Source: VAZQ01 sp963739385 (GTDB taxonomy: Bacteria; Pseudomonadota; Alphaproteobacteria; Rhizobiales; Xanthobacteraceae). Taken from it: a stretch of DNA of 64,000 bases. The notes beneath the pieces are model-generated. The model searched no databases and was not told the DNA's origin. It saw only the letters and a list, made by a program, of their open reading frames with translations. The stretch is taken from the NCBI GenBank assembly GCA_963739385.1, contig CAVUAI010000030.1, positions 1 through 64,000 of the forward strand, written 5' to 3'. Position numbers and translations under genes: made by a program. Positions 23,694 to 33,133 of the stretch are shown piece after piece. How positions within the stretch are numbered: the stretch's first letter is position 1; each line of letters opens with the position of its first letter.

Positions 23694-25023
23694 GCCTATC
23701 AACACTACCGAATCGTCCAATGTCTCGTCCGCTGGCCCGCGTGGATCCGGCCAGATCGGCATGGTCGCCGCGGTTTCGATCGGTATCGGTGGAATGGTCG
23801 GGGCCGGGATTTTCTCGATCCTGGGCGTGGTGGCGGAGGCGGCCGGCAATGCCATGTGGCTCGCGTTCGCCATCGGGGGCGTGGTGGCGCTGCTGTCGAC
23901 CTATTCCTATGCCAAGCTCGGCGCCACCTTCCCCTCGCGGGGCGGCGCCGTGCATTTCCTGGTCAAGAGCCTGGGCGATGGCATTCTTGCCGGCGGGCTG
24001 AACCTGTTCATGTGGGCCGGCTACATCATTTCGTTGGCGCTCTACGCCACCGCTTTTGGCGGCTACGCCGCGACCTTCGTACCCGCGGCACATTCTCCGC
24101 TGCTGGTAAAGTCCTTGGCGGTCGCCGCACTCGTCGTTCTCACGGCGGTCAATGCGTTCGGCGCCGGGCTCATGGGCCGTTGGGAGACGGTCATCGTCGC
24201 CGTCAAGCTCGCCATTCTCGTGCTGTTTGCGGCGCTGGGCCTGTGGTTCATCCGGCCGGGCTATCTCTCGCCCGAGCTTTGGCCCGAGACGCAGTGGGTG
24301 CTGTTCGGGGCCGGGGTGCTGTTCATCGGCTACGAGGGCTTCGGGCTTGTGACCAATGCGGCCGCGGACATGCGCGACCCCAGGACAATGCTGCCGCGCG
24401 CGCTGTATGCCAGCGTGATCCTGGTGATCATTCTCTATCTGGCGGTCTCCCTTACGGTGACCGGCAATCTGTCGGATCACGAGATCGCGCAGGCCAAGGA
24501 CTATGCGCTGGCCGAGGCGGCGAAGCCGTTTCTGGGAGAATTTGGTTTCCGGCTGATCGCGATCGCGGCCCTGCTCTCCACCGCTTCCGCGATCAACGCG
24601 ACGCTGTTCGGCTCGGCCAACGTTTGCTACATGATCGCCCGCGATGGCGAGCTGCCACCGGGACTTTCACGCACCGACTGGAAGCAGGCCACCGGCGGGC
24701 TGCTGCTGACGGCCGCGCTGGTGGTGGCGGTGACGTTGCTCTTCGACCTCTCCGGCATCGCCATGATGGGAAGCGCCGCCTTCCTTCTGATCTATGCCGC
24801 CGTGAACGCGGGCCATCTGAGAGTGTTGAAGCAGACCGGAGCGAATGCGCTGATCGTGTGGCTGTCGCTGCTCACGTGCCTCGCCATGTTCGCCGTGCTC
24901 AGCGTCTATATCTACCGGGAGCAGCCGGCGGCGATCGCCGCCCTCGTGATCATCGCCGCCGCGTCATTCGCCGCCGAATGGGTTTACCGGCGGTGGACAG
25001 GGCGGACGCTCAAGGACGCTTGA
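23692..25023 (+). CDS. APC-family amino acid permease
   Basis: 443 residues, about 12 membrane segments. TM1 carries SIGIGGMVGAGIFSILGVVA, the Gly-rich unwound helix typical of the amino acid-polyamine-cation superfamily. TM6 region has LFIGYEGFGLVTNAAADM, also typical. It probably couples uptake of an amino acid or amine to protons; the substrate is not deducible. Starts divergently from the DUF2293 gene with the two start codons sharing CATG if both are right. Ends six bases before the convergent tctA. Confidence 0.85.
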   Translation: MPINTTESSNVSSAGPRGSGQIGMVAAVSIGIGGMVGAGIFSILGVVAEAAGNAMWLAFAIGGVVALLSTYSYAKLGATFPSRGGAVHFLVKSLGDGILAGGLNLFMWAGYIISLALYATAFGGYAATFVPAAHSPLLVKSLAVAALVVLTAVNAFGAGLMGRWETVIVAVKLAILVLFAALGLWFIRPGYLSPELWPETQWVLFGAGVLFIGYEGFGLVTNAAADMRDPRTMLPRALYASVILVIILYLAVSLTVTGNLSDHEIAQAKDYALAEAAKPFLGEFGFRLIAIAALLSTASAINATLFGSANVCYMIARDGELPPGLSRTDWKQATGGLLLTAALVVAVTLLFDLSGIAMMGSAAFLLIYAAVNAGHLRVLKQTGANALIVWLSLLTCLAMFAVLSVYIYREQPAAIAALVIIAAASFAAEWVYRRWTGRTLKDA

Positions 25024-25029
25024 GCGGGA

Positions 25030-26565
25030 TCAATCGGGCCGCGCGCGTGCGGCCGCTGTTGTAGCCGAGCGCCATAGCCGGCCGGCGCGCTCGAAGAGTC
25101 GGCCGAACAGCGGCCAGAACAACAGGATCAGCGCCAGCGTGGTGATCGAGCCGACCAGCCCGTTCGACCAGAACACCGTCAGATCGCCGCCCGAACCGAT
25201 CATCGACAGCCGGAAGGCATCCTCGGTGCGACTGCCCAGCACCAGCGCCAGCGTGAAGGGCGCCAGCGGAATGCCGATCTTCTTGAACACGTAGCCGACA
25301 ACTCCGAAGCCGAGCATCAGCCAGATGTCGAACAGGGCATTCTGGATGGCGTAAGCGCCGATCGCGCAGGATACCACGATCATCGGCGCGATCGCCGAGA
25401 ACGGCACCCGCAATATGGCGGCGAAGATGGGAACCGTTGTCAGCACGAGCACCAGCCCGACCACATTGCCGAGATACATCGAGGCGATCAGGCCCCATAC
25501 GAAGTCCTTGTGCTCGACGAACAACAGCGGGCCGGGATTGAGCCCCCACACCATCAGGCCGCCGAGCAGGATGGCCGCCGTACCCGAGCCGGGAATTCCC
25601 AAAGCCAGCATCGGCAGCAAAGCCGCGGTCCCGGAGGCGTGTGCCGCGGTCTCCGGCGCGAACACGCCCTCGATGCGTCCCTGGCCGAAGCTGTCCTTGT
25701 CCTTGGAAAAGCGCTTGGCCAGGTTGTAGCCCATGAACGACGCAGCGATCGCCCCGCCGGGCGTGATGCCAAGCCAGCATCCAATGGCGCACGAGCGCAG
25801 CAGCGTCACCCAGTAGCGCGGCAGTTCCGTCCACACCTTGAGCACGACGCGCAGACTGATGCTGGCGGCGTGGCCGCGCAAAGCGAGCCGCTCCTCCATG
25901 GTCAGCAGAATTTCGCTGATGCCGAACAGTCCGATGACCGCGACGAGAAAATTGACCCCGCGCAAAAGCTCGTTCCAGCCGAAGGTCATGCGCAACGTGC
26001 CGGACACGGTGTCCATTCCGATTCCGGCCAGCAGCAGGCCCAACGTCATGGAGATGATGGTCTTGTGCTTGTCCTCGCGCCCCAAGCCGACAAACGAGCA
26101 GAACGTCAACAGATAGACCGAGAAGAATTCCGGCGGGCCGAACCGCAGTGCGAACGAGGCAACGCTCGGCGCGAGAAACGTGATCAGCAGGACGGCCGCC
26201 AGCGAGCCGATGAACGAGGAGGTGAAGGCGGCGGTCAGCGCCTCGGCGGCCTTGCCCTGCTGCGCCATCGGATAGCCGTCGAAGGTCGTCGCTACCGACC
26301 AGGCCTCGCCCGGAATGTTGAACAGGATCGAGGTGATGGCGCCGCCGAACAGCGCGCCCCAATAGATGCAGGAGAGCATGACGATGGCCGATGTCGGGTC
26401 CATCGTGAACGTGAGCGGTAACAGGATGGCGACGCCATTCGGCCCGCCCAGGCCCGGCAGAACGCCGACGAAGATGCCGAGCACCAGCCCCACCATCATC
26501 ACCGCCAGGACCTTCCACGTCAGCAGAACGCTGAAGCCGAGGAGCAGCAGGTTGAAGGCTTCCAT
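25030..26565 (-). CDS. tctA: TctA large permease subunit of tripartite tricarboxylate transporter
   Basis: 511 residues, about 12 membrane segments. The conserved N-terminal block GIFVGVLPGLGGPNGVAILL and the later GCWLGITPGGAIAASFMGYN, plus ALGIPGSGTAAILLGGLMVW, are the signature loops of TctA. Moves dicarboxylates, tricarboxylates or aromatic acids delivered by the TctC protein, driven by an ion gradient. Nine bases after tctB, so co-transcribed. Full length. Confidence 0.93.
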   Translation of the reverse strand: MEAFNLLLLGFSVLLTWKVLAVMMVGLVLGIFVGVLPGLGGPNGVAILLPLTFTMDPTSAIVMLSCIYWGALFGGAITSILFNIPGEAWSVATTFDGYPMAQQGKAAEALTAAFTSSFIGSLAAVLLITFLAPSVASFALRFGPPEFFSVYLLTFCSFVGLGREDKHKTIISMTLGLLLAGIGMDTVSGTLRMTFGWNELLRGVNFLVAVIGLFGISEILLTMEERLALRGHAASISLRVVLKVWTELPRYWVTLLRSCAIGCWLGITPGGAIAASFMGYNLAKRFSKDKDSFGQGRIEGVFAPETAAHASGTAALLPMLALGIPGSGTAAILLGGLMVWGLNPGPLLFVEHKDFVWGLIASMYLGNVVGLVLVLTTVPIFAAILRVPFSAIAPMIVVSCAIGAYAIQNALFDIWLMLGFGVVGYVFKKIGIPLAPFTLALVLGSRTEDAFRLSMIGSGGDLTVFWSNGLVGSITTLALILLFWPLFGRLFERAGRLWRSATTAAARARPD

Positions 26566-26574
26566 CGCGTCGGC

Positions 26575-27117
26575 CTAGTAGCCGAAGACCGCTTCCAGCG
26601 GCCCTTTTGGCATGATGACGTCGAATGCAATGTCGAAGGTCAGGAACATGGCGACGGCGAACAGGAACGCAGTGAGCAGAGACTTCCACAGCGAGATGCG
26701 CCCGATCATCCGCATGAAGCCGGCGATCAGGAGGAAGCTGGCGACATAGAGCCCGAGCCATTGCACGAGCAGGCAGAACAGGAGCGTCGGGATGAACACC
26801 TGCATCACGCGGCGCAGCTGGTCGCGCGTGACGAACGTCGTCGTGGCACCGGCGCCCGTCACAAGCGACGTGACAAGGCCGTAAACGCTGGCCGCGGCAA
26901 GAATGACGGCGAGATAGAACGGGAAATAGCCGGCCTGCGGGCCGTCGGAGGCCCAGGCTATGCCGGTGCGCCAATTGTCGAAGCCCAGCAGTATCGCCAG
27001 CGCGAGCAGCAAGAGCGAAACGACGATATCGACGGTGCGGGTGCTGACGACCGACGGTGAGCTGTCTTCCGGCGCGGTCGGGTCTTCTACGATGATTTCA
27101 GTTTCTGGTGTAGCCAT
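26575..27117 (-). CDS. tctB: TctB small permease subunit
   Basis: 180 residues from the ATG at 27117 (the frame also opens at a GTG at 27138). An acidic, Pro-rich N-terminus precedes four membrane segments: VDIVVSLLLLALAILLG, GYFPFYLAVILAAASVYG, IPTLLFCLLVQWLGLYVASF and SLLTAFLFAVAMFLTFDIAF. The DGPQAGYFPFYL block is typical of TctB. Role: small membrane partner of TctA. Lies between tctC and tctA. Confidence 0.9.
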   Translation of the reverse strand: MATPETEIIVEDPTAPEDSSPSVVSTRTVDIVVSLLLLALAILLGFDNWRTGIAWASDGPQAGYFPFYLAVILAAASVYGLVTSLVTGAGATTTFVTRDQLRRVMQVFIPTLLFCLLVQWLGLYVASFLLIAGFMRMIGRISLWKSLLTAFLFAVAMFLTFDIAFDVIMPKGPLEAVFGY

Positions 27118-27211
27118 CGATCTGTGATCGCAGGACACGGCACGCCCTGATCACCATCCGCAAACGGCGGAGGATGATCAGTTGCTCGGAGAACGGGGGC
27201 GATGGCGACGG

Positions 27212-28210
27212 CTAGTTCGCGACAAATCCGGCCTCGGTCATCAGATTCTTGTTCAGCGTATCGTCCTCCTCCAGGAAATTCAGCATGTCCTTGCCGGTCA
27301 GGAAAACCGGCTTGAGCGCCTGTTTTTCCATATAGTCCTTGTACTCGGCGGTCTGCGTCAATTTCTTGAACAGGTCGACGTAGAACGCGGTCTGCTCAGG
27401 CGTCACCTTGCCGGGAAGGAACATGGCGCGGAGCATCAAATATTGAATGTCGAGCCCTTGCTCCTTGCAGGTGGGGATGTCGTTCCACGACAGCTCGGCC
27501 GTCACCTTGGCCTTGTATTCGATCCGCTCCTTGTCGAATACGCAGAGCGCGCGCACCTGGCCCGCACGCCAGACCTCGAGATTTTCGGACGGGTTGTTGA
27601 CGTTGGCGGCGGTGTGATTGCCGACGAGCTGCGTTGCCGCTTCGCCTCCCGACTTGTAGGGCAGATAGGCGAATTTCGCACCGGTCTTCTTCTCCAGGAA
27701 GACGGTGAGGACGTGGTCCTCACGCCGCGAGCCCGTGCCGCCCATCTTGAACGGCGGTGAGGCAGTCTTGGCGGCGTCGGTGAAATCCTTCACCGTCTTG
27801 TACGGCAGTTGGGTATTCACCCACAGCGCGAACTGGTCGAGCGCGATGACGGAAACCGGAGTGAGGTCGCGCCAGTTGAACGGAATCTTGGCGGAGAGCG
27901 GCAGCATGTAGATGAGCGAATAGGCGATGAGGACCTTGTTCGGATCGCCTTCGTTCGATTTCATGTAGATGAGCGCTTCGGCCCCCGATGCGCCGCCCTT
28001 GAGCGATACCACCATCGGCTGCTTCATCAGATTGTTCTTCTGAATCGCGGCCTGCATCATCCGCGCCATCTGATCGGACGCTCCACCGGCACCGGCGGCA
28101 ACGACGATCTCCACCGGCTTGGTTGGTTCCCAGGCGACAGCCGGCGCGGCCGCCAGCACGATCGCCAGGGTTGCCGCTCCACTCACGCACGTGGTCTTGA
28201 TCTCGGACAT
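27212..28210 (-). CDS. tctC: Bug/TctC-family binding protein, operon partner of TctAB
   Basis: 332 residues from the ATG at 28210, with AAGGAG well placed upstream; the frame extends to 28510 but the added part is not exported-protein-like. Signal peptide (ATLAIVLAAAPAVA) then WEPTKPVEIVVAAGAGGASD, AFLPYKSGG-type KFAYLPYKSGGEAATQLVGN and ENLEVWRAGQVRALCVF. This is the divergent TctC branch found next to TctAB. Binds the periplasmic carboxylate; ligand unknown. 94 bases before tctB. Confidence 0.88.
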   Translation of the reverse strand: MSEIKTTCVSGAATLAIVLAAAPAVAWEPTKPVEIVVAAGAGGASDQMARMMQAAIQKNNLMKQPMVVSLKGGASGAEALIYMKSNEGDPNKVLIAYSLIYMLPLSAKIPFNWRDLTPVSVIALDQFALWVNTQLPYKTVKDFTDAAKTASPPFKMGGTGSRREDHVLTVFLEKKTGAKFAYLPYKSGGEAATQLVGNHTAANVNNPSENLEVWRAGQVRALCVFDKERIEYKAKVTAELSWNDIPTCKEQGLDIQYLMLRAMFLPGKVTPEQTAFYVDLFKKLTQTAEYKDYMEKQALKPVFLTGKDMLNFLEEDDTLNKNLMTEAGFVAN

Positions 28211-28467
28211 CTCGCTCTCCTTGGATTTTCTCGCTAGCAGCCATTTAGTCCGCTGCATCGCCTTTTGTGCATTGGGGATGCATTCTCCCCGTTTGCGCCC
28301 TTGGTTCAAGGGTATTGCCGGCCCTTGAGCGACCCGCGACCCTTCGCCGCTCGATGCCCCGCGCTTCGCCGCTTCGATTATCGCCTCGCGCTTGCCGAAG
28401 CAATGCTGGCCTGCCGTCGATCGAGACGTCGAGGCCACGCGGCATCGCAGACCCACGCTCGAATGCT

Positions 28468-29442
28468 TCATTCGGCGCGAATGCCGGCTTTGGCGACGAC
28501 GTCCCGCCATTTCTCGATATCGCTGCGGATGCGTTCGGTGACCGCTTCGGGTGGGCCGCGCTCGGGGTCCACGCCCTGCGCAACGAGAGCGTCCTTTGCG
28601 TCCGCGGAGTCCAGGATTTCATTCACCTCGCGATTGAGTCGTGCCAGCACCCTCGGCGAGGTCGCAGGAGGCGCGACGAGGGAGACCCACAACGCCGCCT
28701 CATAGCCGGCGATGCCGGATTCCGCCACCGTCGGCACCTCCGGCAACGCCGCAACGCGTCGCTTGCCGCTGGTCACCAGCGCGCGCAGCTGGCCAGCCTG
28801 GATATTGGGAAGGGTAGGGCCGATGGTGGCAAACTGCATGTCCAGCCGACCGGTGATCATGTCGGTCACCGACTGCGCCGAGCTCTTGTAGGGGACATGG
28901 GTGAGGTTCACCCCCGCCATGTTTGCAAACAGCGCGGTGGCGAGATGCGCCAGGCTCGCCACCCCGGCCGAGCCATAGTTGAGCGTGCCGGGCTTCGCCT
29001 TCGCGAGCGCAATGAGCTCCGCAAGGTTGCGCGCGGGCAGGCCCGGAAAAAGCACCAGCACGTAGGGCTGGCTGCCGATCATGGCCACCGGTGCAAAATC
29101 CTTGATCGGATCGTAGGGCAGGCTGGCGCTCAGGCTTGCAGCAACGGCGTGCGTGCTCGCCGTGGCAATCCCGATGGTGTAGCCGTCGGGTGCGGCCTTG
29201 GCGATCGCATCGGCGCCGATATTGCCGCTCGCGCCGGCGCGGTTCTCGATCACGACCTGCTCGCCGACCCGCTGGCCGAGCTTCTGGGCGATGATGCGCG
29301 CGATGATGTCGGTGCTGCTGCCGGCCGGGAAGGGCACGATCAGACGGATCGGCCGCTGCGGCCAGCCGGCATCGCTGGTTTGAGCAACGGCGGCGCCCAC
29401 GGCAATTGCCGAGGCCAAGGCCGTGGCTATGAACCGGATCAT
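28468..29442 (-). CDS. Bug/TctC-family binding protein, second copy
   Basis: 324 residues from the ATG at 29442 (GGAGAG eight bases upstream). Signal peptide MIRFIATALASAIAVGAAVA. Classical Bug features: WPQRPIRLIVPFPAGSSTDI, VVIENRAGASGNIGADAIAK and VNLTHVPYKSSAQSVTDMIT. Closer to the canonical Bug proteins than the tctC at 27212. Two binding proteins upstream of one TctAB pair suggests alternative ligands through the same permease (inference). 257 bases separate it from the next gene. Confidence 0.9.
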   Translation of the reverse strand: MIRFIATALASAIAVGAAVAQTSDAGWPQRPIRLIVPFPAGSSTDIIARIIAQKLGQRVGEQVVIENRAGASGNIGADAIAKAAPDGYTIGIATASTHAVAASLSASLPYDPIKDFAPVAMIGSQPYVLVLFPGLPARNLAELIALAKAKPGTLNYGSAGVASLAHLATALFANMAGVNLTHVPYKSSAQSVTDMITGRLDMQFATIGPTLPNIQAGQLRALVTSGKRRVAALPEVPTVAESGIAGYEAALWVSLVAPPATSPRVLARLNREVNEILDSADAKDALVAQGVDPERGPPEAVTERIRSDIEKWRDVVAKAGIRAE

Positions 29443-29594
29443 CAGCAAATCTCTCCGCAATGGTCGCGAACGCATTGGTCCGATGTCCCGGCCGCAACGT
29501 CAAGACGCCGAGACGGACGCTACTGGCATTTCAGGCGAGAGCATATCAAGCCCATGGGCCGACGATGCTGCGGTGAGATCATCGGACCGCGCAG

Positions 29595-30494
29595 TCAGAC
29601 CTTAAACCGCGGATCGAGGTAATCGCGCAGGCTGTCGCCGGCCAGATTGAAGGCGAACACCGCGAGACTGATAGCGATGCCCGGAAACAGGATCATCCAG
29701 GGCGCCTTGTCAAAGAAATCGGCGGCGTTGCCGGAGAGCATCAATCCCCAAGCCGCCGTCGGCTCAGTGACGCCGAGGCCAAGGAAGGAGAGTGACGCCT
29801 CCGCCAAGATTGCCTGTGCGATGAAGGCGGTGAACATGATGAGATAGGGCGCGACCACATTCGGCGCCATGTGGCGGAAGATGATGCGGCTGTTGGAGTA
29901 GCCGGCAGCCCGGGCGGCATCGACGTAGGGCATGAACCGCACCGACAAAGCGGCGGCCCGCACCACGCGCTCGACCCGCGGCAGGATCGGAATGGCGATG
30001 GCAATGATGAGGTTGATGTCGATGTCGAATAGCACCGCCGAGCGCACCGCTGCGACAACGACCAGTGCCAGCACAATAATCGGAAACGCCAGCAATACGT
30101 CGATGAAGCGCTGGATCCAGTCGTCAATCCAGCCGCCGAAATAAGCCGAGGCAACGCCCAGGATCGCGCCGATGGTCGAGCCAACGAACGAGGAGGTAAA
30201 TCCGATAACCAACGCAGTGCGCGCGCCATAGATGATGCGCGAGAGGATGTCGCGGCCATAGGCGTCGGTGCCGAACCAGTGCTCCCGCGAGGGCGGGGTC
30301 AGGATCGAGCCAAAGTCGATTTCGAGCGGGTCGTACGGCGCAACCCAGGCGGAGAATATGCCGGCAAACATCATCGCGAAGATGATGACGAAACTCACCG
30401 CACCCAGCGGTTGCTGCCGGCAAAAGTCGACGAACGCGTTCCGCCGCCGGGGGATCGGCAGCGATGCGGGGAGCGCGGGCGAGGCCGTGGTCAT
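29595..30494 (-). CDS. oligopeptide/dipeptide ABC permease, DppC type
   Basis: 299 residues, six membrane segments. N-terminal OppC motif (GIFSAWVAPYDPLEIDFG), then the conserved HWFGTDAYGRDILSRIIYGA and the coupling-helix loop DAARAAGYSNSRIIFRHMAP. Inner-membrane half of a peptide-type importer. It is last in the operon and starts four bases after DppB. Substrate could be peptides, but such systems also import nickel, opines or other solutes. Confidence 0.9.
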   Translation of the reverse strand: MTTASPALPASLPIPRRRNAFVDFCRQQPLGAVSFVIIFAMMFAGIFSAWVAPYDPLEIDFGSILTPPSREHWFGTDAYGRDILSRIIYGARTALVIGFTSSFVGSTIGAILGVASAYFGGWIDDWIQRFIDVLLAFPIIVLALVVVAAVRSAVLFDIDINLIIAIAIPILPRVERVVRAAALSVRFMPYVDAARAAGYSNSRIIFRHMAPNVVAPYLIMFTAFIAQAILAEASLSFLGLGVTEPTAAWGLMLSGNAADFFDKAPWMILFPGIAISLAVFAFNLAGDSLRDYLDPRFKV

Positions 30495-30498
30495 GATG

Positions 30499-31452
30499 TC
30501 AGCCGTAGCGGATGCGCGGATCGAATATCGCGTACAGCAGGTCGATCACGAGATTGGTAAACACGTAGAACACGGCAATCAGCATCACCATGCCCTGAAT
30601 CAAGGTGAAGTCGTTGCGCGATACGCTTTGCACGAACAGCTTCCCGATGCCGTTGAGGTTGAATACCTGCTCGGTGACGACGAGCCCGCCGATGAGGAAC
30701 GTGAATTCGAGCCCGATCACGGTGATCGCCGGAAGCAGCGCGTTGCGCAACGCGTGGCGCGAAATGACCAACCGTTCGAACACACCTTTGGCGCGTGCGG
30801 TACGGATATAGTCCTCGCTCAGTACTTCGAGCAGCGATGAGCGGATCATGCGCGCGGTCACCGCGCAATAGCGGTATCCAACCGCGAGCGCCGGCCAGAT
30901 CAGTTGGGTCAGGTTGGCGACAGGGTCGACATAGATCGGGGTGAAGGTGATCGGCGGCAGCCATTTGAAGAAATAAAGCAGGCCGAGCATGATCAACATG
31001 CCGAACCAGAACGAGGGAATCGACAGTCCACCGATGGTGATGATCCGCACCAGGTAGTCGACCCAGGTGTCGCGCATGAGGGCGGCCGTCGTTCCGAGCG
31101 GAATGGCGATCAAAACGGCGATGATCGTCGCCATGATCGCGACCTGGAGCGACAGTTGGAGGCGGGCACCGATCTCCTCCGTTACCGGCCGGTCGGTCCA
31201 CATCGACGTGCCAAGGTTAAGGGTCGCGAGGCCGACCATCCAGTCTGCAAACTGGTTGAGCAGCGGCTTGTCCAGCCCGAGCCGCTTGCGTTCCATATCG
31301 ATCATCTCTTGCGAGACATTTCCGCCATCGCCGCGCAGCTTCACCTCCACCACGTCTCCCGGCACGATGCGCAGCATGAAGAAGACCAGCACCGCCACGC
31401 CGATCAGCGTGGGGATCATCAGCAACAGCCGGTGGAGGGTATAGCGAAGCAT
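30499..31452 (-). CDS. oligopeptide/dipeptide ABC permease, DppB type
   Basis: 317 residues. N-terminal DppB signature (RLLLMIPTLIGVAVLVFFML and RIVPGDVVEVKL), six membrane segments, coupling loop YIRTARAKGVFERLVISRHA, and the C-terminal DLLYAIFDPRIRYG. Pairs with the DppC at 29595. 48 bases after the binding-protein gene. Confidence 0.9.
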   Translation of the reverse strand: MLRYTLHRLLLMIPTLIGVAVLVFFMLRIVPGDVVEVKLRGDGGNVSQEMIDMERKRLGLDKPLLNQFADWMVGLATLNLGTSMWTDRPVTEEIGARLQLSLQVAIMATIIAVLIAIPLGTTAALMRDTWVDYLVRIITIGGLSIPSFWFGMLIMLGLLYFFKWLPPITFTPIYVDPVANLTQLIWPALAVGYRYCAVTARMIRSSLLEVLSEDYIRTARAKGVFERLVISRHALRNALLPAITVIGLEFTFLIGGLVVTEQVFNLNGIGKLFVQSVSRNDFTLIQGMVMLIAVFYVFTNLVIDLLYAIFDPRIRYG

Positions 31453-31500
31453 CGGGGACGGGCCCCGGCCGGAGGTGTTGCTCAGGCCGGGACTAAGTGC

Positions 31501-33087
31501 TCATTGGTCGAGCCAGACTTCGGCGAGATCCTGGCCCAGGTTGTGGCTCGGCGACATCTGCCAGCCCATGACGACCTTGTGCGTCGGCACGATCCGATGC
31601 CACCACAAAAGCGGCTGCTGATAGGCTTGGTCGAACAGTCGCTTCTCGAATGCTTTGATGAGATCCTTGCGCTTGCCGGCGTCAAGCTCGCGCACCTGCG
31701 CATCGTAGAGCCTGTCGAGCTCGTCGTCGTTCGCACGCGAGCGGTTCTCTGGCGCGCGCTTGAACGACACATACTTGGCAAGGCCGAGCGACGGTTCATC
31801 CATGAACAGGTTGGAGAAGTCGATAGCCACGTCGTGATTGCCTGCATTCATGGTCGCGAGATAGGGCGCAGTGTCGAACTGCTTGTGCTCGGCGGTGACG
31901 CCGATCTGCCGCCACTGGTCGACCAGGAAGATGCCAGCCGGCGTATAGGGCATGGCGAGGTTGCGATTGTGAAGCGTGAATTTCAGGTTCGGCACTCCCG
32001 CTTCCGCCAGTAGCCGCTTGGCTTCGGTGCGTGAGGCGTTGATGTCCTTCGAGAAACCCGGCAGCTTGACGAGCTCGGCTTCCGGCGTCGCGTACGGGGA
32101 GCCGGGCCGGATCACGCCGCCCACCGAGCGCAGGGTGGAAATCTTCGACAGACCTTGGCTGCCGCCCCAGCGGTCGATCGCCATCAGCAGGGCCTTGCGC
32201 ACGCGCACATCGTCGAACGGCTTCTTCTCGACATTGAAGGCAATCAGCAGATTGAGCGTCCAGCTCGACTCCTCGATGCGGAGTTTGTCGCCCATGGCTT
32301 GTACGAGCCGGTCGCGCTCGGCCGGCGAGATGCCGCGGAACTCGCCCAGCACCTGCCCACCCTGCAATGCGTTGAGCATGGCGGCAGCCTGGAGCATGAA
32401 CACACCCCTGAAGCCGTCGAGATAGGGCAGGCCTTGCTTGAAATAGGCGTCATTCCTCTTGCCGGAAACGTGGCTGCCCTTGGCATGTTCGACAAAGGTG
32501 AACGGCCCGGTACCGTTGATCTTGGTCTTGGGCGAATTGGGGTCCGCCGCCAGGTCCTTGGCGGAATAGATGCAGTTCCAGGGTGAGGCGAAGTGCTCGA
32601 GCATCGCCGCGTTCACCGATTTCATTTTGAATACGACGGTGTTGGCATCCGGCGTCTCGATCGTGCCGATGTCACCGAACGTCGCCTGTCGCGTCGAGAC
32701 GACGCCCGGTGGCGGATTGCGCAGACGGTCGTAGGTTGCTTTCACATCGGCTGAGGTCAGCGTTGTGCCGTCGTGAAATTTTACGCCCTGATTGAGCTTG
32801 AATGTGTAGGTCAGGAGGTCCGGCGCGACTGTCCAGGATTGCGCCAGATCGCCTTCCACGTCGGGAAATTTGGGAAGATTGAAACGCAGCAGGGTCGAGT
32901 AGAAGGGCGCGGTAAAATGCAAGGTCGCGTAAGTGTCACTGCCATGGCAATCGTAGTGCGGTGTCTCGGCGCTGATGGCGAACTGCAGCGTCCCGCCGCG
33001 CTTCGGTGTTTGCGCGTCCGCACTGGCAGCGGCGCCCGCGAAAGCGAAGGCGAACGCTCCCAGGAAGCCCGGAATTGATGTCCTCAT
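31501..33087 (-). CDS. ABC solute-binding protein, family 5 (DppA-like)
   Basis: 528 residues from the ATG at 33087 (GGGAGG seven bases upstream). Signal peptide (SIPGFLGAFAFAFAGAAASA cut near ADA). Family 5 features: RGGTLQFAIS, LAQSWTVAPDLLTYTFKLNQ, GVKFHDGTTLTSADVKATYD and RVRKALLMAIDR. Captures the ligand in the periplasm and passes it to DppBC. 46 bases after the ATPase gene. The ligand is not deducible from sequence. Confidence 0.9.
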   Translation of the reverse strand: MRTSIPGFLGAFAFAFAGAAASADAQTPKRGGTLQFAISAETPHYDCHGSDTYATLHFTAPFYSTLLRFNLPKFPDVEGDLAQSWTVAPDLLTYTFKLNQGVKFHDGTTLTSADVKATYDRLRNPPPGVVSTRQATFGDIGTIETPDANTVVFKMKSVNAAMLEHFASPWNCIYSAKDLAADPNSPKTKINGTGPFTFVEHAKGSHVSGKRNDAYFKQGLPYLDGFRGVFMLQAAAMLNALQGGQVLGEFRGISPAERDRLVQAMGDKLRIEESSWTLNLLIAFNVEKKPFDDVRVRKALLMAIDRWGGSQGLSKISTLRSVGGVIRPGSPYATPEAELVKLPGFSKDINASRTEAKRLLAEAGVPNLKFTLHNRNLAMPYTPAGIFLVDQWRQIGVTAEHKQFDTAPYLATMNAGNHDVAIDFSNLFMDEPSLGLAKYVSFKRAPENRSRANDDELDRLYDAQVRELDAGKRKDLIKAFEKRLFDQAYQQPLLWWHRIVPTHKVVMGWQMSPSHNLGQDLAEVWLDQ

Positions 33088-33133
33088 CTGATATCCTCCC
33101 TGATCGTCGGGCGCCCGTCGCAGCACCGCGTTG

